A DNA stretch of 64,000 nt from Marinimicrobium locisalis (GCF_039822625.1 NZ_JBDLLG010000006.1:62001-126000); one strand, 5' to 3'. Counted from the stretch's first letter, positions 34,269 to 43,513 are shown. Made by a program: numbers and translations. Notes: generated by a model not told the origin, from the sequence alone.

Positions 34269-36074
34269 ATGACAGCGTCCTTGCCTCCATCGCCATTGAA
34301 CGACGCCCAGCGCCAGCACGTTGATGCCCTGGTGCGGGAGCTGAATGAGCAGCAACTGGACTGGGTTCAGGGCTATTTGGCCGGTTACCGGGCCGCCCTG
34401 CGCCCCGGAGGCGAGGCGCCCTCCGCCCCGCAGCCCCAAGGTGCCAAGCTGACGATCCTGTTCGGGTCTCAGACCGGCAACGCCGAAACTCTGGCCGAAC
34501 GGCTGACCGAGCAGGCCCGGGCCAAGGGGCTGGAGGTCGAATGCCTGGATATGAACGACTTCCCCGCCCGGCGGCTAAAGAAAGAGCAGCGGCTGGCCAT
34601 TATTAGTTCCACACACGGCGAGGGAGACCCGCCGGACAATGCCTTGGGGCTGCACGAATACCTGCACGGGCGCAAAGCCCCGAAGCTGCCTCAGTTGCAA
34701 TACGCCGTTTTGTCCTTGGGTGACTCCAGTTATGAGCACTTTTGCCAGACCGGTATCGATTTCGATGAACGACTGGCCGAACTGGGCGGCGAACGCCTAA
34801 CGGACCGGGTCGATTGCGATGTGGACTTCGATGAGCCCGCCGACCAATGGATCACCGCCTTGCTAGACAAGCTCGCCGCCGCTCAACCGGCGGTGGGAGG
34901 CGGCGCCTCCGCCACTGTTTCGAGCGGACCGGCCGCGGGCGCGTCACAACCGCAAAGCCAGTACGACCGCAAACACCCTTTTACCGCTCCACTGCTGGAT
35001 CGGGTGAAGCTCACTGGCCGGGGGTCCGACAAATCCGTGCATCATATTGAGTTGTCGCTGGAGGAGTCGGGGCTGAGCTATTCCCCCGGCGATTCGCTGG
35101 GCATTTACGCCCAGAACGACCCCGCGCTAGTGGCACAGCTGCTGGAGCACAGCGGCCTGGACGGGGAACAAATCGTCACCGTTAAAGACGAGCCCTTAAC
35201 GCTCTCCCAGGCGCTACAACATCACCTGGAACTGACCCGCCTGACCCCGCCGACGGTACAGCAGTGGGCCAAGCTGAGCGACTCGTCCTCGCTCCACTCA
35301 TTGGTGGACAACAAACGCGAGCTCATTCAGTGGTTGCACGGGCGGGACCTGTTGGATTTGTGGCAGGCCTACCCGGTGAAGGGGTTGGAGGCACAAACTC
35401 TGGTGGACCATCTGCGCCGGCTACCGCCGCGCCTCTACTCCATCGCTTCCAGCCAGGCGGCGGTGGACGATGAGGTGCACTTAACCGTGGCCGCCGTGCG
35501 CTACGAGCAGCGGGGACGAGCGCGCGAAGGCGTGGGGTCTACCTGGTTGGCCGATCGATTGACACTGGATGACAGCGCCCCGGTATTCATTGACCGCAAC
35601 AAAAATTTCCGGCTGCCGGAAAACGGCGACACACCGATTGTCATGATTGGTCCCGGCACGGGCATAGCGCCCTTCCGGGCGTTTATGCAGGAACGCGAAG
35701 CTCTGGAACAGCCGGGTAAAAACTGGCTGTTTTTCGGGGACCGCCGCTTTCGCACCGACTTTCTCTACCAGCGCGAATGGTTGCAGTGGCGAAAACAAGG
35801 GCTGCTCAGCCGACTGGATGTGGCCTTCTCCCGGGACGGGCCCGAAAAAGTGTACGTGCAACACCGCATTCGCGAAGCCGGCGCCGAGCTCTGGCGGTGG
35901 CTGGAAGACGGTGCCCACATTTACGTGTGCGGCGATGCCAACGCCATGGCACCGGATGTCCATGAAGCATTGATTGATGTGGTGGCAAGCCAGGGCCACA
36001 AAAGCCGGGAAAACGCCGAGCAATACCTGCGTGAGATGACCCGAGACAAACGCTACCAGCGGGATGTGTACTGA
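34269..36074 (+). CDS. cysJ: Sulfite reductase [NADPH] flavoprotein CysJ
   Basis: CysJ moves electrons from NADPH through FAD and FMN to CysI for assimilation of sulfite to sulfide. It has 601 residues. The flavodoxin domain has LFGSQTGNAETLAE, STHGEGDPPDNA and LSLGDSSYEHFC. The FAD region has PRLYSIASSQ, and the NADPH region has GPGTGIAPFRAFMQER with YVCGDANAMAPDV. The C-terminus is the usual YQRDVY. The stop TGA shares a base with the cysI ATG. Sulfide made here can feed MetY. Confidence 0.95.
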   Translation: MTASLPPSPLNDAQRQHVDALVRELNEQQLDWVQGYLAGYRAALRPGGEAPSAPQPQGAKLTILFGSQTGNAETLAERLTEQARAKGLEVECLDMNDFPARRLKKEQRLAIISSTHGEGDPPDNALGLHEYLHGRKAPKLPQLQYAVLSLGDSSYEHFCQTGIDFDERLAELGGERLTDRVDCDVDFDEPADQWITALLDKLAAAQPAVGGGASATVSSGPAAGASQPQSQYDRKHPFTAPLLDRVKLTGRGSDKSVHHIELSLEESGLSYSPGDSLGIYAQNDPALVAQLLEHSGLDGEQIVTVKDEPLTLSQALQHHLELTRLTPPTVQQWAKLSDSSSLHSLVDNKRELIQWLHGRDLLDLWQAYPVKGLEAQTLVDHLRRLPPRLYSIASSQAAVDDEVHLTVAAVRYEQRGRAREGVGSTWLADRLTLDDSAPVFIDRNKNFRLPENGDTPIVMIGPGTGIAPFRAFMQEREALEQPGKNWLFFGDRRFRTDFLYQREWLQWRKQGLLSRLDVAFSRDGPEKVYVQHRIREAGAELWRWLEDGAHIYVCGDANAMAPDVHEALIDVVASQGHKSRENAEQYLREMTRDKRYQRDVY

Positions 36075-37777
36075 TGAGTGAATCACTACCGGAAGCCGAA
36101 CAGATCAAACGCGAAAGCCGTTACCTGCGGGGCAGCCTGCGCGAGTCTCTAGCCGATGAGGCCACGGGCGCGCTGCGCGATGAGGACACCCATTTGAGCA
36201 AGTTCCACGGCCTGTACCAACAGGACGACCGGGACCTGCGCGACGAGCGGCGACTACAGAAACTGGAGCCGCACTTTCAGTTTATGCTCCGCCTGCGGCT
36301 GCCCGGCGGCGTACTCACGCCCAACCAATGGCTGGGGTTGGATGAGGTGGCGGACCGCTTCGCCGACGGCAGCCTGCGCCTGACCACCCGGCAAACCTTC
36401 CAGTTTCACCGGGTGTTCAAGGAAAACCTGGCCTCCCTGATTCAGCACCTGGACAAGCTCGGGCTGGACAGTCGCGGCGCCTGCGGCGATGTGAATCGCA
36501 ACGTGGTGACCAACGTTAACCCGCACCTCTCCGCCAGCCATCAAACCGTGTACAACGCCGCCGTACAGATTAGTGAACGGTTGAACTGGCGTTCGGCCGC
36601 CTACGAGGAAGTCTGGTTAAATCAGCCGGAAAAACAAACCGAGGAGGAAGAGGAGCCGTTCTATACGCACCGCTACCTGCCCCGTAAGTTCAAAGTGGCC
36701 ATTGCCCTGCCCCCACACAACGACTGCGATGTGTTGGCCAATGACATCGGTCTAATTGCTATTGAGGAAAACGGCGAGATCATCGGCTACAACATCGCGG
36801 TGGGCGGCGGCATGGGCATGACCTATGGCGACCGGGCAACCTACCCGCGCCTGGCCACCCCGGTGGGCTTTGTGCCTGCCGATCAAGTGGTGGATGCCTG
36901 TGAAGCCATTGTCGCAATTCAGCGCGATCACGGCTGCCGCACCAACCGGGCCCATGCGCGCTTCAAATACACTCTGGACGACTACGGGCTGGACTGGTTC
37001 AAGGAACGGTTTGCCGAAGTTCATGGCTGGCCCCTGGAACCCCTGCGCGACTATACCCTCACAGACAGCGGTGACCGCTTTGGCTGGACGGAAGACGATG
37101 AAGGGTTTCACCACCTCACCCTGTTCACCCCCAGCGGCCGTATTCGGGACTTTGAGCAACTGAAACTACGCACCGCCCTGCGCAGCATCGCCAAAATCCA
37201 CTCGGGCGAATTTCGGATTACCTGCAACCAGAACTTGATCATCTCGCGGGTCAACGCCAAGGAGCGCTCGGCCATCCAAAAGCTGGTGGACCATTACGGA
37301 CTGGATGACGGCAGCCGGAGCACGCCTCTGGCCCGCAACGCCATTTCTTGCGTGGCCTTTCCCACCTGCGGGCTGGCCATGGCCGAGTCCGAGCGTTACC
37401 TGCCTGAGCTGACCGATAAGATTCATGGCCTGATGGAAGAGGCCGGTATTGGCCAGGAAACGATTCAACTACGGGTTTCCGGTTGCCCCAACGGCTGCGC
37501 CCGGCCCTACCTGGGAGAAATCGCGCTCACCGGCAAGGCGCCCGGCAAGTACAATTTATATTTGGGCGCGGACACGGGCGGCCAGCGGCTAAACCGCCTC
37601 TACCGGGAGAACATCGACGAAGAAGAGATTTTAGCCGAACTGAAACCGCTCCTGAGCCGTTTTGCCAAGGAGCGAAAGCCCGGCAAGGGCTTTGGCGATT
37701 TTCTGTACCAATCCGGCGTGCTGAGCGCCAACACCGGCCCGACCGACTTTCACGAGCCGCTCATTGCCCGCGGATGA
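36074..37777 (+). CDS. cysI: Sulfite reductase [NADPH] hemoprotein CysI
   Basis: CysI is the siroheme and [4Fe-4S] subunit that reduces sulfite to sulfide with six electrons. It has 567 residues, the usual length. The coupled-cluster cysteines appear as CVAFPTC and SGCPNGC, with neighbouring TTRQTFQFH and NRNVVTNVNP substrate-binding motifs. It is coupled to cysJ by a one-base overlap, and a terminator follows. cysH is not in the window. Confidence 0.96.
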   Translation: MSESLPEAEQIKRESRYLRGSLRESLADEATGALRDEDTHLSKFHGLYQQDDRDLRDERRLQKLEPHFQFMLRLRLPGGVLTPNQWLGLDEVADRFADGSLRLTTRQTFQFHRVFKENLASLIQHLDKLGLDSRGACGDVNRNVVTNVNPHLSASHQTVYNAAVQISERLNWRSAAYEEVWLNQPEKQTEEEEEPFYTHRYLPRKFKVAIALPPHNDCDVLANDIGLIAIEENGEIIGYNIAVGGGMGMTYGDRATYPRLATPVGFVPADQVVDACEAIVAIQRDHGCRTNRAHARFKYTLDDYGLDWFKERFAEVHGWPLEPLRDYTLTDSGDRFGWTEDDEGFHHLTLFTPSGRIRDFEQLKLRTALRSIAKIHSGEFRITCNQNLIISRVNAKERSAIQKLVDHYGLDDGSRSTPLARNAISCVAFPTCGLAMAESERYLPELTDKIHGLMEEAGIGQETIQLRVSGCPNGCARPYLGEIALTGKAPGKYNLYLGADTGGQRLNRLYRENIDEEEILAELKPLLSRFAKERKPGKGFGDFLYQSGVLSANTGPTDFHEPLIARG

Positions 37778-37799
37778 GTTTATACGCGCCCCTCTGAGC

Positions 37800-37825
37800 C
37801 CGCGCGAGCCCAGTGACTCGCGCGG
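37800..37825 (+). terminator. Terminator after cysI
   Basis: CCGCGCGAG pairs perfectly with CTCGCGCGG. A T-run (CTTTTT) follows about 12 bases later, so termination is probable. Confidence 0.55.
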
Positions 37826-37872
37826 GGTTCGCTTACCTTTTTCAGGAGCTCAAAAAGAGCGAAAGAAATTCA

Positions 37873-37900
37873 TTGACAGGGGATTTTTAAGCTGTACTAT
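37873..37900 (+). promoter_or_regulatory. Sigma-70 promoter of the cold-shock gene
   Basis: TTGACA and TACTAT stand 16 bases apart, predicting a start near 37907. The resulting leader of about 160 bases before the ATG is typical of cspA-type genes, whose 5' UTR responds to temperature. Confidence 0.7.
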
Positions 37901-38067
37901 GGGCAGCGTTAGGAAGTTCTGATTTATATTGTAAAAACCTGTTCGATCCCTGCCAGTAGTTAGCAACTCAGTAGCGCGTCATCGTCCTGTCTTTTTAAGT
38001 AATAGAATCTTTCCAGCAGCACCGGTCCATACGGACCAACATTAATAGTTTTTTTATAGGTACGATT

Positions 38068-38274
38068 ATGTCAGCAGCTACAGGTACAGTTAAGTGGTTC
38101 AACGAAGCAAAAGGTTTTGGTTTTATTGAGCAAGAGTCTGGTGCAGACGTTTTTGCTCACTTCAGCGCCATTGTCGGTTCAGGTTTCAAAACCCTGGCTG
38201 AAGGCCAAGCGGTTAGCTTCAATGTGACTCAAGGCCAGAAAGGTCTTCAGGCCGAGAACATTCAAGCTATCTAA
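38068..38274 (+). CDS. Cold-shock domain protein, CspA family
   Basis: This 68-residue single OB-fold protein binds single-stranded RNA and DNA. RNP1 is KGFGFIEQ and RNP2 is DVFAHFSAI; the N-terminus is the standard TGTVKWFNEAKG. It is monocistronic, with a long leader and a strong terminator, consistent with high expression. Its codons are less GC-rich than those of its neighbours, as usual for such genes. Confidence 0.95.
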   Translation: MSAATGTVKWFNEAKGFGFIEQESGADVFAHFSAIVGSGFKTLAEGQAVSFNVTQGQKGLQAENIQAI

Positions 38275-38331
38275 GCATTAATTTGCCCGCATAGTTTTGA
38301 ACTCAGCGCCCCGGCGCTGGGGTTCTAGAAA

Positions 38332-38362
38332 AGCGGCTCCCCTCGGGGAGCCGCTTTTTTTA
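38332..38362. terminator. Bidirectional rho-independent terminator
   Basis: AGCGGCTCCCC pairs with GGGGAGCCGCT, flanked by AAAA on the left and seven T on the right. It serves both the cold-shock gene (+) and the DUF3565 gene (-). Confidence 0.85.
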
Positions 38363-38406
38363 TGCGTGAAGAGCTGGGAACAACCGCTAGTGGGCCGTGC
38401 GAGTTT

Positions 38407-38613
38407 TCACAGGTTATCTCTAGGCTCGCCCCGATCACACTTTTTACAGTCGAGCCGCTCGCCCAACATGGCCGCCCGCCCCATTTCCGTAATCACCCAG
38501 GGGCGCTCCACCCAGGGTGGCTTGTGGCGCACATGCTGATTGTGGCCACATTCCAGTTCAGCCACCCAGTGATCTTCTTCGTCTTTGTGATAGCCAATCA
38601 TTGGTTGTTGCAC
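38407..38613 (-). CDS. DUF3565 family protein
   Basis: The 68-residue protein of unknown function has the family features GYHKDEEDHWVAELECGHNQHVRH, PPWVERPWV and C-terminal LDCKKCDRG, suggesting a small metal (zinc) site from one Cys-Gly-His pair and one CxxC. The start is GTG with AAGGTA upstream. It begins eight bases after the FG-GAP cytochrome stop and is probably the last gene of that operon. Confidence 0.8.
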   Translation of the reverse strand: MQQPMIGYHKDEEDHWVAELECGHNQHVRHKPPWVERPWVITEMGRAAMLGERLDCKKCDRGEPRDNL

Positions 38614-38621
38614 GTTCTACC

Positions 38622-40295
38622 TTACTCTTCGGTTCTGTCGTCCGGGCGGGGGGAGTTCACTGCATTAGGGCTCTTTGGCGGGGCTTGTTCCAACCAAAAC
38701 AACCTTGTGTGTGTATCCTCCCCAGACGGGTCAGGGGCCTGCTTTTTGGTTTTGCCGGTCATAAGCGCTCGCAGTAAATCCATACGAAACGCGCCGGACA
38801 ATACATCCATTCGGCCATTGCCGTTCAGGTCCGCCACCACCATGGGCACCATACCATCGTGATTCCCCGCCAGGGCGCGCGGCCGGAAATTCTGTTTTCC
38901 GTCGTTTTCAAACCAGATCATGGATTGGCGCTCGGGGTCCTCCCAGTGGTTGACCCAACTGCTGGCGATGACATCTTGGTGGCCGTCGCCGTTGATATCT
39001 GCCACCGTTGCCTTGGCGGCGCCGTAGTAACGGCCGATATCGCGATAGTCGAACTGCAGGTCGCCCCGATTGTGCAGCCACTGCACGCCGTGGTAAGGCT
39101 TTGGGTCGTTCTGGGTGTCGAAGGCATCGCCGTTGGTCATAATCAAGTCCGGCCGGCCATCCTGGTCCAGGTCCGCTACCTGCAGTTGAGTGAAGCCGTA
39201 CATGGGGTGTGGCGCCCGGGCAATTTCCATGGGTCGGTACTCCCCTTTCCCCGCGTTGATAAAGGCCATCACCACTTCGTGTTCCTGAGCGATCAGGGTG
39301 ACCAAGTCTCGCCGGCCATTGCCATTAAGGTCCACGGGGATCACATTCAGCGCACCACTCAGACTCGACAGAGCATGCCGCTCAAATCCGTCCTTTCCTC
39401 GATTTTCAAGCCAAAGCACGCCCCCCAGGTTATTCCCGCCGAAAACCGCCACGGCCAAATCCAACCGCCCGTCCTCGTTCATATCCAGCACCTGCACATC
39501 GGCAATTCGCCCGAGGCCCTCATAAAGCATTCGCTTGTCGAACTTGCCTTTCTCATTCTGAGCAAGGAGGTACAGCTTGCCCTTCAGGCGGCCACTCGGG
39601 GGCAGCTCTCCCAAATCCGCCACCACAATGTCCATCCGGCCGTTGCCGGTGTAGTCCAGCACCCGCGTTTGAATCGGCAAGGTAAAGTCGGCCAGGGGCG
39701 TTTCCCGCCAGCGCATGGGCTCACGGCCCTCGGCCTCCAGCAAGGTCAACTGTTTTTGCTCGCCGTCACATACCAAAAAGGCGTGTGCCGCCTCGCGTTC
39801 GAAATCCTCGGGCGCGACCTGCTGGATGTTGAGTATTTGGGGTACGGCGGAACCTTCGCCAATGCGCTCAACGGTCCACCGAGGGCCGCCGTCGGCCGGC
39901 GTGACTTGCGGCAGCTTCGGTAGCGTTTCGGGGCTGGACCCATAATAAAGGGCCTTAATATGAGGGACGGCCTCGGGGGGAATCATCTCACCGCCGGTGC
40001 GCTTTTGTGCCAACTCTACCATGGCGTCAATCACACCCGGCCAGCTGCGCTTGGGCAGCAGCGACGGCGAGGGGAGCGCGTGACAACCGCCACAGAAACG
40101 CTCGGCGAGCTGGATAACCTCCTCCGTGGACTTGGGTGCTGAAGTAACATCAGACTCCAGGGCCTGACCGACGGACGCCGGGGCCCCAAAGAACACGGCC
40201 CCCGACAGCGTAGCGGCAAGGGCGCGCGGCAAAAGGCTCGACGAGAGGTTGGCGAATACCTTAAAAAATACTGAGGCTCGATCTGATAGGTTCAT
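38622..40295 (-). CDS. Periplasmic FG-GAP/VCBS-repeat protein with heme c site
   Basis: The 557-residue exported protein has a signal segment at about 20-45. A single heme c motif is C68-GG-C71-H72 (FCGGCHALPSPSLLPK). It is followed by a seven-bladed-type array of FG-GAP repeats with calcium-like loops DYTGNGRMD, DMNEDGRLD, DLNGNGRRD, DLDQDGRPD, DINGDGHQD and DLNGNGRMD. The combination suggests an electron-transfer protein with a beta-propeller. It follows the SCO gene but has its own upstream region with a NarL-type dyad. The role in nitrite reduction is inferred from position. Confidence 0.75.
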   Translation of the reverse strand: MNLSDRASVFFKVFANLSSSLLPRALAATLSGAVFFGAPASVGQALESDVTSAPKSTEEVIQLAERFCGGCHALPSPSLLPKRSWPGVIDAMVELAQKRTGGEMIPPEAVPHIKALYYGSSPETLPKLPQVTPADGGPRWTVERIGEGSAVPQILNIQQVAPEDFEREAAHAFLVCDGEQKQLTLLEAEGREPMRWRETPLADFTLPIQTRVLDYTGNGRMDIVVADLGELPPSGRLKGKLYLLAQNEKGKFDKRMLYEGLGRIADVQVLDMNEDGRLDLAVAVFGGNNLGGVLWLENRGKDGFERHALSSLSGALNVIPVDLNGNGRRDLVTLIAQEHEVVMAFINAGKGEYRPMEIARAPHPMYGFTQLQVADLDQDGRPDLIMTNGDAFDTQNDPKPYHGVQWLHNRGDLQFDYRDIGRYYGAAKATVADINGDGHQDVIASSWVNHWEDPERQSMIWFENDGKQNFRPRALAGNHDGMVPMVVADLNGNGRMDVLSGAFRMDLLRALMTGKTKKQAPDPSGEDTHTRLFWLEQAPPKSPNAVNSPRPDDRTEE

Positions 40296-40341
40296 ACTCA
40301 CTCCTTGAGCGCAGCTAACCACAATACGCCCAGGCAAACAC

Positions 40342-40357
40342 TACCCCAAATAGGGTA
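40342..40357. promoter_or_regulatory. NarL-type dyad upstream of the FG-GAP cytochrome gene
   Basis: CTACCC-N6-GGGTAG is a perfect dyad (16-base core TACCCCA-AA-TAGGGTA) with 7-2-7 geometry. It lies 54 bases before the ATG of the gene on the minus strand. The outer bases fit NarL heptamers; the inner bases fit less well. Confidence 0.5.
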
Positions 40358-40392
40358 GCAAAGTAAGCTCAGGTTCCCTTACATCGACCGGC

Positions 40393-41037
40393 CTAGTCAA
40401 GACTCACAGCTTTCACAGCGTCTGTTACCGGTTGGTTCAACCCTTCATGACGATGGACCAGCTCCCCCTTGGTATTGAGTACCGCAATCACGTTACTGTG
40501 GTCATAGCCCCCCTCTGGGTTCTTTCGGTAGCGAACGCCCAGCAAAGTCGCCAGAGTGCGCACATCCGTCGCCGAACCCGTAGCGAAATGCCAGGCCTCG
40601 CCGTCGGCACGTACATTCTGAGCATATTGGTTCAGCGCTTCGGGCGTATCGCCTTCGGTATCAAAACTCACCAGCAACAGGGCCGTCCGGGCTCGCTGAG
40701 CTTCGGGCAACGCTTGTTGGATACGCTTCACATCCTGCACCAACACCGGACAGGCGGTGGTACAACTGGCGTATAACATTGTCACGATTACCGGCCGCCC
40801 CGCCAAATCCGCGAGAGTTACGGCTTCACCCCGATGGGTTTGCCAAACGGCGTCCAGTTGGTGAAGCGAGCCCTCCGGAACCTGTGAGACCATCGGCAGT
40901 GGGGTGTGGTGCATTCCACTGTGGTGGTCATGGCCGTGATGGTTGTGATGGTCGTGCCCGGTGTCGGCCCCCAGGGCATTCGCGGTGGTCAGGCTCCAGA
41001 GTGCGAGGGCCACACCCATCAGCTTTGCCGATTTCAT
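40393..41037 (-). CDS. SCO1/SenC-family copper chaperone
   Basis: SCO proteins deliver copper or act as thiol-disulfide partners in maturation of copper enzymes. It has 214 residues, a signal peptide, and a histidine-rich stretch at 28-44 (GHDHHNHHGHDHHSGMHH) that could bind metal. The copper motif is C92-TTA-C96 (ASCTTACP), with the distal His in GYDHSNV. The ATG at 41037 has GGAGGT; the upstream ATG overlaps the nirV stop. Its place after nirV suggests copper loading of NirK. Confidence 0.9.
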   Translation of the reverse strand: MKSAKLMGVALALWSLTTANALGADTGHDHHNHHGHDHHSGMHHTPLPMVSQVPEGSLHQLDAVWQTHRGEAVTLADLAGRPVIVTMLYASCTTACPVLVQDVKRIQQALPEAQRARTALLLVSFDTEGDTPEALNQYAQNVRADGEAWHFATGSATDVRTLATLLGVRYRKNPEGGYDHSNVIAVLNTKGELVHRHEGLNQPVTDAVKAVSLD

Positions 41038-41048
41038 AATAACCTCCA

Positions 41049-41801
41049 TTAAGGATAGACGCAGCGAAAGCCCTGATTACTGGCGGTGGTCTCCGGGGAG
41101 ATATTGCTGCGCATTTGGTAGCGTAATAAGGTGGCGTAATGGGCACTGTCGTAGCGAGCGATCAGGCGGCCGGTATCGCCGCAGGAGCCTCCACCAAAAT
41201 CGATCTGGTCGCCATTGCCCAATAGCAACTGGTAGTCCTCTAGCCACTCATTCACCGGACCTATAAACCCGCTGACGCCCAGTGCCTCATCCCGCAGGGC
41301 GGTGGGGCGTTGCTCGCCATACCAGGCGAAAACGGCGTTGGCGTAATCTTCGTCACTGTGCTCGTTTAGCGTCCGCCACAAGTTCGCGAGGTATTCCCAC
41401 TGAACCAGCGTGGGCAAGGCCCCCTCCCGGGCCTGGCAGTAGGCCCGGGCGGCGTACCAGGAAACATGCACCACGGGGGCGTCGGGTTCGCCGTTCGGCT
41501 CCAGGTCTGAATGCCAGTGCTTGAGATACCCTCCATCCTGAAACAACCCGGCCAGCGCCGAACGGCGCCAGGCCGGATGGGCCTGAACAAACGCCGCATA
41601 GTCCGCTCGAGAGACCGGGCGCGGATCCACCCGAAAGGTATCGACCCATTCGGTCTGGACATCCCGATCCAGCAGTACCGCGTGCTCAAACGTGCCTTCT
41701 GGCACGGTTACCGGGGGCTCGGTAGCGTGGGCATCGGTCGCCCACGCCATAAGCAATCCCCACCCCACGACTCCGAGAAACTGAACGGTTGGCAGGCCCA
41801 T
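41049..41801 (-). CDS. nirV: NirV-like formylglycine-generating-enzyme family protein
   Basis: The 250-residue exported protein has the FGE-sulfatase (SUMF1) fold: DPRPVSRADYAAFVQAHP, PVVHVSWYAARAYCQAREGALPTLVQWEYLA and the C-terminal GGGSCGD ending NQGFRCVYP. In other denitrifiers the same family member, NirV, follows nirK; its role in nitrite reductase assembly is not settled. It starts 15 bases after the nirK stop. The catalytic cysteine pair of true formylglycine enzymes is not evident. Confidence 0.85.
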   Translation of the reverse strand: MGLPTVQFLGVVGWGLLMAWATDAHATEPPVTVPEGTFEHAVLLDRDVQTEWVDTFRVDPRPVSRADYAAFVQAHPAWRRSALAGLFQDGGYLKHWHSDLEPNGEPDAPVVHVSWYAARAYCQAREGALPTLVQWEYLANLWRTLNEHSDEDYANAVFAWYGEQRPTALRDEALGVSGFIGPVNEWLEDYQLLLGNGDQIDFGGGSCGDTGRLIARYDSAHYATLLRYQMRSNISPETTASNQGFRCVYP

Positions 41802-41816
41802 GATGGCTGTGTCCTC

Positions 41817-42953
41817 TTATTGAACCGGTGCGGCAATCAAAGCGCCGGCCGCGCCACGTTCGGCGTCATGGAACTCGTGATCCACCAGCTTGTACAGGCC
41901 GTCTTCAGGCACGATAAACTCCATCACCGCTCCGTTACTGGCCCCGAGCAACACGGTCTGCATACCCCGCCACTCGTTCTCCAGGTTACCCTCATACCAG
42001 ACGCGGTCGAAAATTGCCCCAATGACATGGAAGCTGGAGGTCCCATTCGGACCGGCGTTCAACACGTGGAGTCGGACGCGGTCGCCTTTACTGGCTTTCA
42101 ACGGTTGGTCCATCAGCGCAGAAACGTGACCGTTAAAGGTGACATGGCTGGGGTTATTCGCCATGGCGGCCTGGTGGTCGTAGATGTAAGACTCACCCAT
42201 TTTCTGGAGGTAAAACTCCGACTGAGTGATCACATATTCGTGATCGGCCTCGGTGGGGTAGCCCTCTTTGGGAGAAACCACGACCGCGCCGTACTGCCCC
42301 ATGGCGGTGTGCATCAGCACGCTGGAGGTGCCACAGTGGTACATGTAGACGCCGGGATAGTTGGCGACCCACTCAAAGCGAATGGTTTCCCCCGGGGAGA
42401 TGCTGCGCCACTTGTCATCAGCGGCGACGGTGCCGCTATGAAAGTCCATAGAGTGCGGCATGGGAGAAATCGCCGAGCCGGGCTTTTGGTATGGGTTATC
42501 AGCCAGCTGCCGGTAGAAGGGCGCCGCATCCTTCGCCGGGCTGGTGACCACTACCGCCTCATCCGAGCGGTTCTTCATGGTAAAAATCACCCGGTCCCCT
42601 TCGCGCACATGCAGAACCGGGCCCGGCACGCTGCCGCCATAGGTCCAGGCGTTATAGCTTACCCCCGGCGCCACCTCCACTTTCTGCGCCACTGTGTCCA
42701 TGCGAACATGATGCGTTTTATTACCCTCATAATCGAGCTTGGCCAGGTGCGGGGAAGCGGTCACGTATTCCCCCACCACGGCATCGCCCTGATAGTCTTC
42801 CCGGTACACTTCAGCTTCGGGCATACCGTACACCCGGCCGTCCACAACAAACTCCTCCGCCGGAGAAACCGATGCGGTTTGCGAACAACCGGCCAACCAC
42901 AAGGCCGAGGCCACACCCGCTCCCAACACTACTGATTTCATAACTGTTTTCAT
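41817..42953 (-). CDS. nirK: Copper-containing nitrite reductase NirK
   Basis: NirK reduces nitrite to nitric oxide in the periplasm. It has 378 residues, and lipobox LAGC23 predicts a membrane-anchored lipoprotein. Type 1 copper ligands are H167, C207, H215 and M218 (MPHSMDFH and YMYHCGTSSVLMHTAM). Type 2 ligands are H172, H206 and H359. Catalytic D170 and H309 (FHVIG) are present. An insert of about 25 residues before H167 departs from the common class I layout. The start with GGAAAGAG was chosen; codons upstream fall in a tandem repeat. Confidence 0.96.
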   Translation of the reverse strand: MKTVMKSVVLGAGVASALWLAGCSQTASVSPAEEFVVDGRVYGMPEAEVYREDYQGDAVVGEYVTASPHLAKLDYEGNKTHHVRMDTVAQKVEVAPGVSYNAWTYGGSVPGPVLHVREGDRVIFTMKNRSDEAVVVTSPAKDAAPFYRQLADNPYQKPGSAISPMPHSMDFHSGTVAADDKWRSISPGETIRFEWVANYPGVYMYHCGTSSVLMHTAMGQYGAVVVSPKEGYPTEADHEYVITQSEFYLQKMGESYIYDHQAAMANNPSHVTFNGHVSALMDQPLKASKGDRVRLHVLNAGPNGTSSFHVIGAIFDRVWYEGNLENEWRGMQTVLLGASNGAVMEFIVPEDGLYKLVDHEFHDAERGAAGALIAAPVQ

Positions 42954-42970
42954 CGCTTTACTCTCTTTCC

Positions 42971-42998
42971 AAGGGAACCACACTAAGGGAACCACACT
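42971..42998. repeat. Perfect 14-base tandem duplication before nirK
   Basis: AAGGGAACCACACT occurs twice in direct succession, ending 18 bases before the nirK start codon. It extends the 5' leader and keeps an open frame by chance. It may be a slippage product or a short regulator array. Confidence 0.8.
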
Positions 42999-43042
42999 CA
43001 TTAACAAACACTCTCAATATCAAGAACCGTCCCTTTCAATGT

Positions 43043-43435
43043 CTAGCGCAGGGCTTGAACCGACGCTTCCGAAATCGCCCCATCCCCACCATTCAAATCC
43101 GACAAAATGTAAGCCACCAAATCCACAATTTTCTGGTTGTCGATATGGCCCATGGGGGGCATAGCGCCGTTGTATTGTTTACCGTTCACTTCCAGTGGCC
43201 CGGAAACGCCTTTAATAATGGCTTCGGCCAGGTATTGCGGATTACCGGCGATATTGGGATTATTCGCCAGGGGCGGAAAGGCGCCCGGAACGCCCGCCCC
43301 GGCGGCCTGATGGCAGGCCTGACAGTTTTGCTGGTAAACGGTTTTTCCGTTGGCGGGGTCGGCGGCCCAGGCGTTGCCCGCCAACACCACCACCGCGCCG
43401 AAGCTGAGTAAACATTGCCTAATACACAGGTTCAT
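43043..43435 (-). CDS. Periplasmic class I cytochrome c
   Basis: The 130-residue protein has a signal peptide (cleavage near AWA-AD), heme motif CQACH, and likely Met ligand in GAMPPM. It ends in a helix (KIVDLVAYILSDLNG) typical of small electron-donor cytochromes. AGAGGTG precedes the ATG. It is the first gene of the nirK cluster, about 90 bases upstream of nirK, so it probably donates electrons to NirK. An intrinsic terminator lies in its leader. Confidence 0.9.
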   Translation of the reverse strand: MNLCIRQCLLSFGAVVVLAGNAWAADPANGKTVYQQNCQACHQAAGAGVPGAFPPLANNPNIAGNPQYLAEAIIKGVSGPLEVNGKQYNGAMPPMGHIDNQKIVDLVAYILSDLNGGDGAISEASVQALR

Positions 43436-43513
43436 AGGACACCTCTTGCTGAAATAACGAGGAAGATAAAGTGAGGCGCGGACAAGCCCTGACTCCACCG
43501 CTTCCGACCGACC

